45,587 bases of DNA from NCBI GenBank assembly GCA_937967645.1, contig CALBTT010000108.1:1-45587 (forward strand), in the 5' to 3' direction. The DNA is from an uncultured Zoogloea sp. (GTDB lineage Bacteria > Pseudomonadota > Gammaproteobacteria > Burkholderiales > Rhodocyclaceae). The notes beneath the pieces were generated by a model. It saw nothing but the letters and a program-made list of their open reading frames with translations. It searched no databases and had not been told where the DNA came from. Position 1 is the stretch's first letter; each line of letters opens with the position of its first letter. Of the stretch, positions 40,955-45,587 are shown in pieces. The position numbers and the translations under genes are program-made.

Positions 40955-43345
40955 TCAGTCGTTTTCCAGCACCCCGTCTGCGTCGTAGTGGGCTGCGGTC
41001 ACGAACTTCGGTTTGAACACCACACACCAGGACGGCACGATCAGCACCGCGGCGATGGCGTTCACAATCAGCATGAAGGACAGCAGCACTGCCGCATCCG
41101 ACTGGAAGCGCAGGTCCGACATGAAAATCCACATGACAACCCCGGCGATCAGGGTCACCGCGGTAAAGGACACGGCGTAGCCGGTGGTGGCCACGGCGCG
41201 GATCACTGCCTGCTTGATGTCCTGCAGTTCGGCGAACTCCTCGCGGATGCGGTCCATGAAGTACACCGCGTAGTCGATGCCGACCCCGACCCCCACGGCG
41301 ATCACCGGCACCGTATTGACGCTGATGCCGATGTTGGAGGCGCCCATGTAGGCGTAGGTCATCAGGGTGGCGAAGAGCATCGGCAGGACCATCAGCCAGC
41401 CGGCGTGCACCGAGCTGTAATAGATCATGACGATCACGAAGGCGATCAGCATGACGGTCGGGATGATGATCATGTGGTCGGTGTGCAGGGCCTGGTTGCC
41501 CGCCGCCGTCACGCCGACGATGCCACCGCCCAGTTCGATGTGGATACCCTTGACCTCGGCCTCCAGCTTCTTCTTGCCCTCTTCGGCCAGGGCCACCACC
41601 CGGTTGATGGTGTCGGCCTGGTGGTCCTTGTAGTAGAAGACCATGTTCGCCTCGTTCTCATCGGCGTTCACGAACTCCTTGAGCGCACCCGGGATCGGGC
41701 TGGCCGCCATGTAGGCAAACATCAGGCCGCCCACCTCGTCGGCGGTGTCCGGCACCTGCATCCAGCGCGGATCGTCGTTGTGGGTCAGCTTGTTCACCAC
41801 CCGCAGCACGCCGGGAATGGCCTTGGCGCCGCCGAGGGTCGGGTCGGACATCATGTGTGCCTGGAAGCGCTCGATGGCCGCCATCACCTCGGGCCGCTTG
41901 ATGCCGCCCTTCTCGTCGGTGCGCATCAGCACGTGCAGCTCTTCGGAGCCTGGGAAGCGCGTGTTGATGGCCTTGGTGGACACGTTGTAGTCGTGGTTCA
42001 GGTGCAGCAGCGGAGAGCCCGGCTCGGACTCGCCCAGTTGCACCTTGCCGACGAAGTAGAGGCCGCCGATCGCACCGATCAGGGTCAGCAGCAGGATGCT
42101 GCGGGCGCCGCCGTCGGTGCCGCCGGTGCGGGCCATGGCCGCGCCGAGGAAGTTGCGCACGCCCTCGTTGGCATTCACAGTGTTCTTCGGCGCAGGCAGC
42201 ACGGTGAGGGCCAGGGGCACCATGAAGTGCACCGTGAAGATCACCGAGAAGCCCCAGAAGCCGGCGGCGACACCGAGCTTGTGGTTGAAGGGGGCAGCCC
42301 CCAGCACCAGCACGGCGATGCCCACCGCGTCCACGATGATCGCCAGCGAGCCCGGCCGGAACAGGGCATCCAGCGCGTTGCGGGCCGCCTTCTGGCCGTT
42401 CTTGACGATGGCCAGCTCCTCGTAATAGCGCACCACCAGCTGCACCCCGTGGGAGGTGGCGCGGGCCGCGATCAGGAAGGGGATAGGCAGCGACAGGGGT
42501 TCCAGGTTGATCCCCATGACCGCCATGAAGCCGAGGCCCCAGATCGACGACAGGGCGATGCCCAGCAGCGGCAGCGCGATGCCGTAGAAACGCCGGAAAT
42601 AGATGATCAGCAGGAAGGTGATGAGGGCCAGAGTCCAGGCCAGGATCTCGACGATCTGGGCCAGATAGGTGTACACCCAGCCGGTCAGCACCGGGTTGCC
42701 GGTCACGTAGATCTTGTGGCCTGAGACCGCCAGGGACTCGCGCACCTTCTGCAGGGCCTCGAAGGTCTTCGGGTAGTCGATGTCCGCCTCGTTGAGCTGC
42801 GCCTTGATCAAAGCCGCCTTGAGGTCGGGAGACACCAGGAGCCCGTAGATCGTCGGGTTGGCGATCACATCCTTCTTGAGCTGCTCCAGTTCGGCCACCG
42901 TACGGGTGGTCTTCATGGGGTCGTAGTAAGACTCCGCGGCGAACCCACCCTGCTCGTCCAGGAAGATCTTTCGAGCAGTGCGGTGGGTCAGGCTGGACAC
43001 CAGGTTGTGGTTGACCCCGGGCAGGTCATCCACGCCCTGGGTCGCCTTGTGGATCAGGGCCAGGGTCTCATCGTTGAAGATGGTCCCCTGCTCCACTTCC
43101 ACCGCCATGACGATCATGTTGGCGCCGCCGAAATTCTCCTTCAGGCGGTTGTAGGTCTGGATGTAGGGGTGGTTCTGGGGCAGCAGGTCGGCGAAGTCGG
43201 AGTAGATCCGCAGCTTCGGCAGTGCCGCCCCAAAGAGCACGGTGACGATCAGGACCAGGGCAAGGACGATCTTCGGGTTGGCGAAGATCCACTCCTCGGC
43301 CTGATGCAGGGCGTGGGTAAGGCGATGGCGTGATTGGCTGACCAT
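40955..43345 (-). CDS. MMPL/RND-superfamily transporter
   Basis: This 796-residue inner-membrane protein is of the MMPL/COG1033 branch of the RND superfamily: about twelve helices in two halves, each half opening with one helix and a large periplasmic loop (about 55-215 and 425-600), e.g. YSDFADLLPQNHPYIQTYNR in the first. VGVGVGIDYAVYFMDRIREE in the second half is the conserved proton-relay region. Relatives move lipids and other hydrophobic molecules. The ATG at 43345 is chosen; a TTG at 43357 would overlap the lipoprotein gene by four bases. It follows that gene by 8 bp in one operon with DUF1302 and DUF1329. Substrate and direction are unknown. Confidence 0.88.
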   Translation of the reverse strand: MVSQSRHRLTHALHQAEEWIFANPKIVLALVLIVTVLFGAALPKLRIYSDFADLLPQNHPYIQTYNRLKENFGGANMIVMAVEVEQGTIFNDETLALIHKATQGVDDLPGVNHNLVSSLTHRTARKIFLDEQGGFAAESYYDPMKTTRTVAELEQLKKDVIANPTIYGLLVSPDLKAALIKAQLNEADIDYPKTFEALQKVRESLAVSGHKIYVTGNPVLTGWVYTYLAQIVEILAWTLALITFLLIIYFRRFYGIALPLLGIALSSIWGLGFMAVMGINLEPLSLPIPFLIAARATSHGVQLVVRYYEELAIVKNGQKAARNALDALFRPGSLAIIVDAVGIAVLVLGAAPFNHKLGVAAGFWGFSVIFTVHFMVPLALTVLPAPKNTVNANEGVRNFLGAAMARTGGTDGGARSILLLTLIGAIGGLYFVGKVQLGESEPGSPLLHLNHDYNVSTKAINTRFPGSEELHVLMRTDEKGGIKRPEVMAAIERFQAHMMSDPTLGGAKAIPGVLRVVNKLTHNDDPRWMQVPDTADEVGGLMFAYMAASPIPGALKEFVNADENEANMVFYYKDHQADTINRVVALAEEGKKKLEAEVKGIHIELGGGIVGVTAAGNQALHTDHMIIIPTVMLIAFVIVMIYYSSVHAGWLMVLPMLFATLMTYAYMGASNIGISVNTVPVIAVGVGVGIDYAVYFMDRIREEFAELQDIKQAVIRAVATTGYAVSFTAVTLIAGVVMWIFMSDLRFQSDAAVLLSFMLIVNAIAAVLIVPSWCVVFKPKFVTAAHYDADGVLEND

Positions 43346-43353
43346 GATGGGTC

Positions 43354-44340
43354 TCAACGAGCGGAAGCGGAGGCCTTGTCGGCCTGGGTACCAATCACGC
43401 GCAGCAGGCCACCGGGGCCTCCCGCGATGATGGCGTGCTGTTCGGGCAGGGACACGGCGGCGCCCAGGAAAACCGGCACGGCGTCCGGATAGGGCACGCT
43501 GCGCCAGGTGTCGCCGTCCAGCCGGGCCACGACACCACCGGCGCCGACCCCATGGGGCACCCCCTCGTGCATGAACAACCGGTACAGCGCCGCGCGGCTC
43601 GTGTTGGTCTGCTTGCTCCAGGTCTTGCCGCCGTCCGTGGTGTGCAGGATCTGGCCGGCAATACCGCTCGCCCAGCCTTCACTGGCGCTGGCGAACAAGG
43701 TCGCGTAGGGGTAGAACTCGTCCGGCATCTTGCTGCCGCGGCTCCAGGTGCCTCCGCCATCCGTGGTCGTCGCCACGAGGCCGAACTCGCCGGTGGCAAA
43801 ACCACGGGTCTCGTCCACCATCTGGATGCCGGTGAGTTGGGCATCCTCCGCCAGATCGGTCACCGTCCAGGTAGCCCCCGCGTCGGCGCTCATCGCCAGC
43901 GTGGCCCCGGTGCCAGCGATCCACCAGCGACCCTTGCTGTCACAGCTGATCGCCAGGGCAATGCGGGGCTTGTCGAAGGGAGCGGACTTCCAGCCGGCGC
44001 CGCTGGCATCGGCCGACCAGACCCGGCGGTAGAAATCAATGGCCACGAAGCGGCCATCGGGGCAGTGAGTGATACCGATCAGCGAAGCGCCACCGAGCAT
44101 CTCGCGCTTCCAGCTCCGTCCCTGATCGGCGGAGACGAGGACCGCCCCGCTCTGGGTGCCGGCCACCACCACCTTGCCATTGCTGGCCAGGGCCTGGGTG
44201 ATGTCGTAACGCTGCACGGGTTTGGCCGCCTCCGCGGCGACCGCGGAAAGATCGGTCTGACTGGTGCATCCGGCGAGCCAGGACGCACCTATGGCGATAC
44301 CTGCCATGCACAGTGCACGGCACATTCTTGTTGTGTTCAC
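43354..44340 (-). CDS. YCF48/BNR-repeat lipoprotein
   Basis: This 328-residue protein has a lipoprotein signal with lipobox LAGC (Cys25), so it is probably membrane-anchored. The mature part shows repeated Asp-box motifs, VSADQGRSW, MSADAGATW, TTTDGGGTW and HTTDGGKTW, the hallmark of a YCF48/sialidase-type beta-propeller. It starts with GTG, supported by a GGAGGAG site five bases upstream. It begins the four-gene envelope module, directly before the RND gene. Related YCF48 proteins help assemble membrane complexes, so a scaffold role for the transporter is plausible (inference). Confidence 0.85.
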   Translation of the reverse strand: MNTTRMCRALCMAGIAIGASWLAGCTSQTDLSAVAAEAAKPVQRYDITQALASNGKVVVAGTQSGAVLVSADQGRSWKREMLGGASLIGITHCPDGRFVAIDFYRRVWSADASGAGWKSAPFDKPRIALAISCDSKGRWWIAGTGATLAMSADAGATWTVTDLAEDAQLTGIQMVDETRGFATGEFGLVATTTDGGGTWSRGSKMPDEFYPYATLFASASEGWASGIAGQILHTTDGGKTWSKQTNTSRAALYRLFMHEGVPHGVGAGGVVARLDGDTWRSVPYPDAVPVFLGAAVSLPEQHAIIAGGPGGLLRVIGTQADKASASAR

Positions 44341-44387
44341 TGGGTCTCCTCCAGCTTTATTCTATTTTTTGGGCGCAATAAGGCCCG

Positions 44388-44447
44388 ACCCCGTTTATCG
44401 GGGTTCCCTGTATGACGTCTGGCCGGATACTCTCAGGCACCCGGCCA
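44388..44447 (-). other. intergenic hairpins between dmpI and the YCF48 gene
   Basis: Two inverted repeats lie in the 132-bp gap after dmpI: TGGCCGG (44420-44426) with CCGGCCA (44441-44447), and ACCCCG (44388-44393) with CGGGGT (44399-44404). No T-run follows in the minus direction. They may attenuate transcription or mark an RNA-processing site between the catabolic and transport parts of the operon. Confidence 0.4.
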
Positions 44448-44472
44448 GGCGCCCTTTACTGCAAGCCTGGAA

Positions 44473-44664
44473 TTAGCGTCCGAGGTCTTTCGCGCTGACT
44501 CCGGCGATGCCCCAGTTCTCCTTGGGGACATCGTGGATCCAGACGCGAACGTTTTCCTTCGGCGCACCGACCGCTTCGTGCAGGGCCTGGGTGACCTTTT
44601 CGATCACGGCACGCTTCTGCTCTTCGGTACGGCCTTCAATCATGTAGATCTGTGCGAACGGCAT
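44473..44664 (-). CDS. dmpI: 4-oxalocrotonate tautomerase
   Basis: This 63-residue subunit starts Met-Pro-Phe-Ala, giving the catalytic N-terminal proline after Met removal; IYMIEGRTEEQKRAVIEKVT and the late arginines are typical of DmpI/XylH. It isomerises 4-oxalocrotonate from the enol to the keto form in the meta-cleavage pathway of catechols. The length is the family norm. The ATG has a GGGAGA site. It follows dmpH by 19 bp, the usual dmpG-H-I order. Confidence 0.93.
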   Translation of the reverse strand: MPFAQIYMIEGRTEEQKRAVIEKVTQALHEAVGAPKENVRVWIHDVPKENWGIAGVSAKDLGR

Positions 44665-44683
44665 GCTTCTTCTCCCTGAGGTT

Positions 44684-45472
44684 TTATTTGAAGCGGATGG
44701 ACACCGAACCCATGCCCTGAACCCGCAGCGTCACGCTGTCACCCGCCGCAACGGCGACCGCCTCGGTGATCCCGCCGGAGAGGATCAGGGCACCAGCCGG
44801 GATCTCCTCGCCACGGGCACCCAAATGGTTTGCCAGGGCCGCAATGGCCGCCGCCGGGTGTCCCAGAACGGCGGCACCCGCACCGAAGGCCACCGGCTCG
44901 CCATTCTTTTCCATGACGATGCCCACGGTGCGCAAGTCCACCTCGCTCACCGCCTGCGGCAGGCCACCCACCACAAAACGGGCCGACGAGGTGTTGTCGG
45001 CGATGACGCTCTTCAAGTCGAACTTGAAATCGCGATAGCGGCTGTCGATGACCTCCATGCCGGGAATCACGAAATCGGTGGCCGCCAGCACGGCGCCGAT
45101 GTGACATCCAGGCCCCTTCAGCGCGCGCTTCATGACGAAGGCGATCTCCGGCTCGACCTTGGGATGGATCAGTTCCGACACCTTGACTTCGCCGCCATCG
45201 GGAATCGAACCGTAGTCGGTGATGAAACCGAACACCGGCGTCTCGACCCCCATCTGCTTCATCTTGGCGAAGGATGTCAGGCCAGCCTTGAGACCGACGA
45301 TGCGGGTCCCCCGGGCGATCTTGCGGGCCCGGATGGTGTCCTGGATCGCATAGGCATCGTCCCAGTCCATGTCCGGGTACTCGTCGGTGATCTTGGGGGT
45401 ATCACGGACCTCGAGCTCGCAGGTCTCGAGGTGCTCGGCGAGCCGGGCGATGGTGGCCTGGTCGAGCTTCAT
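44684..45472 (-). CDS. dmpH: 4-oxalocrotonate decarboxylase
   Basis: This 262-residue enzyme converts 4-oxalocrotonate (keto form) to 2-hydroxypenta-2,4-dienoate and CO2. From memory it follows the Pseudomonas DmpH sequence closely: IVGLKAGLTSFAKMKQMGVE, HPKVEPEIAFVMK, EVIDSRYRDFKFDL, ADNTSSARFVVGG, GAGAAVLGHPAAA and the ending GSVSIRFK. The conserved acidic metal ligands of the hydratase/decarboxylase family are in EPEIAF. Its ATG overlaps the dmpG stop codon (ATGA), so translation is coupled. Confidence 0.92.
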   Translation of the reverse strand: MKLDQATIARLAEHLETCELEVRDTPKITDEYPDMDWDDAYAIQDTIRARKIARGTRIVGLKAGLTSFAKMKQMGVETPVFGFITDYGSIPDGGEVKVSELIHPKVEPEIAFVMKRALKGPGCHIGAVLAATDFVIPGMEVIDSRYRDFKFDLKSVIADNTSSARFVVGGLPQAVSEVDLRTVGIVMEKNGEPVAFGAGAAVLGHPAAAIAALANHLGARGEEIPAGALILSGGITEAVAVAAGDSVTLRVQGMGSVSIRFK

Positions 45473-45587
45473 ACGCTCAGGCCCCGCTCCCGGGCCATGG
45501 TGATGGCCGTATCCTCGATCATGTCCTCCTGCCCGCCCACCATGCCGCGGCGGCCGAGCTCGACCAGGATGTCGCGGGCCGGGATGC
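45469..45587 (-). CDS. dmpG: 4-hydroxy-2-oxovalerate aldolase, C-terminal end (partial)
   Basis: Only the last 38 codons are in the window; the gene continues beyond the right edge. The visible residues, IPARDILVELGRRGMVGGQE and then DMIEDTAITMARERG, match the C-terminus of DmpG-type aldolases, which cleave 4-hydroxy-2-oxovalerate to pyruvate and acetaldehyde together with the acylating dehydrogenase DmpF. The stop overlaps the dmpH start by ATGA. Confidence 0.85.
   Translation of the reverse strand, partial: IPARDILVELGRRGMVGGQEDMIEDTAITMARERGLSV

Noticed and set aside
44414..44450. riboswitch-like segment (GCCTGAGAG on the minus strand) after dmpI
   Set aside because: It recalls the CTGAGA motif of TPP riboswitches, but the other conserved parts are missing and the neighbouring genes are not thiamine genes.

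Overview
The window is about 45.6 kb of high-GC DNA from a Gram-negative bacterium. It is most likely a betaproteobacterium, and the gene content (dmp-type meta-cleavage genes, DUF1302/DUF1329 envelope genes, general porin, chemotaxis and c-di-GMP proteins) points to a Rhodocyclales-like aromatic degrader of the Thauera/Azoarcus/Zoogloea/Azospira kind. That placement is inferred from protein resemblance, not from a marker gene. Genes are densely packed on both strands. I see no insertion sequence, phage, rRNA or CRISPR array.

Left end (1-9.9 kb): a tRNA-Pro(GGG) with a textbook promoter and a very long symmetrical terminator; a two-gene operon of a circularly permuted ATP-grasp protein and an alpha-E protein, behind a candidate sigma-54/NtrC control region; rluA; a divergent iron ABC transporter pair (fbpC/fbpB) sharing one short Fur-box-like promoter; a tautomerase; an MFS transporter divergent from a LysR regulator; and a DUF938 methyltransferase.

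Centre-left (9.8-17.9 kb): on the minus strand, a 1796-residue protein combining two alpha/beta-hydrolase (lipase/esterase-like) modules, an M17-N-like middle region, a CHAT caspase-like protease and a C-terminal helical-repeat region. Upstream of it lie a small conserved hypothetical gene, a transglutaminase-like protease gene and pyrF. The transglutaminase belongs to the family that usually accompanies the ATP-grasp and alpha-E genes found 13 kb away.

Centre (18.3-32.9 kb): a general porin, an MDR dehydrogenase, a secreted DUF302 protein, then parE, a CobW/ZNG-type GTPase and parC in one direction. A sensor kinase plus stand-alone receiver follows, divergent from a membrane-bound PAS-GGDEF-EAL protein, then an SDR gene whose stop codon lies inside the first of three copies of a GC-rich palindromic repeat.

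Right end (33-45.6 kb): ppnN divergent from a PF07399-type antiporter; a chemoreceptor with an extra domain after its signalling domain; then, on the minus strand, the end of a meta-cleavage operon (dmpG partial, dmpH, dmpI) followed by a YCF48-type lipoprotein, an MMPL/RND transporter, a DUF1302 outer-membrane protein and a DUF1329 periplasmic protein, closed by a strong terminator. These last four look like one trans-envelope transport module tied to aromatic or hydrophobic substrate catabolism.

The best candidates for poorly described biology are the dual-hydrolase/CHAT protein with its neighbours, the DUF1302/DUF1329/RND/YCF48 module, and the nitrogen-type control region in front of the ATP-grasp/alpha-E pair.
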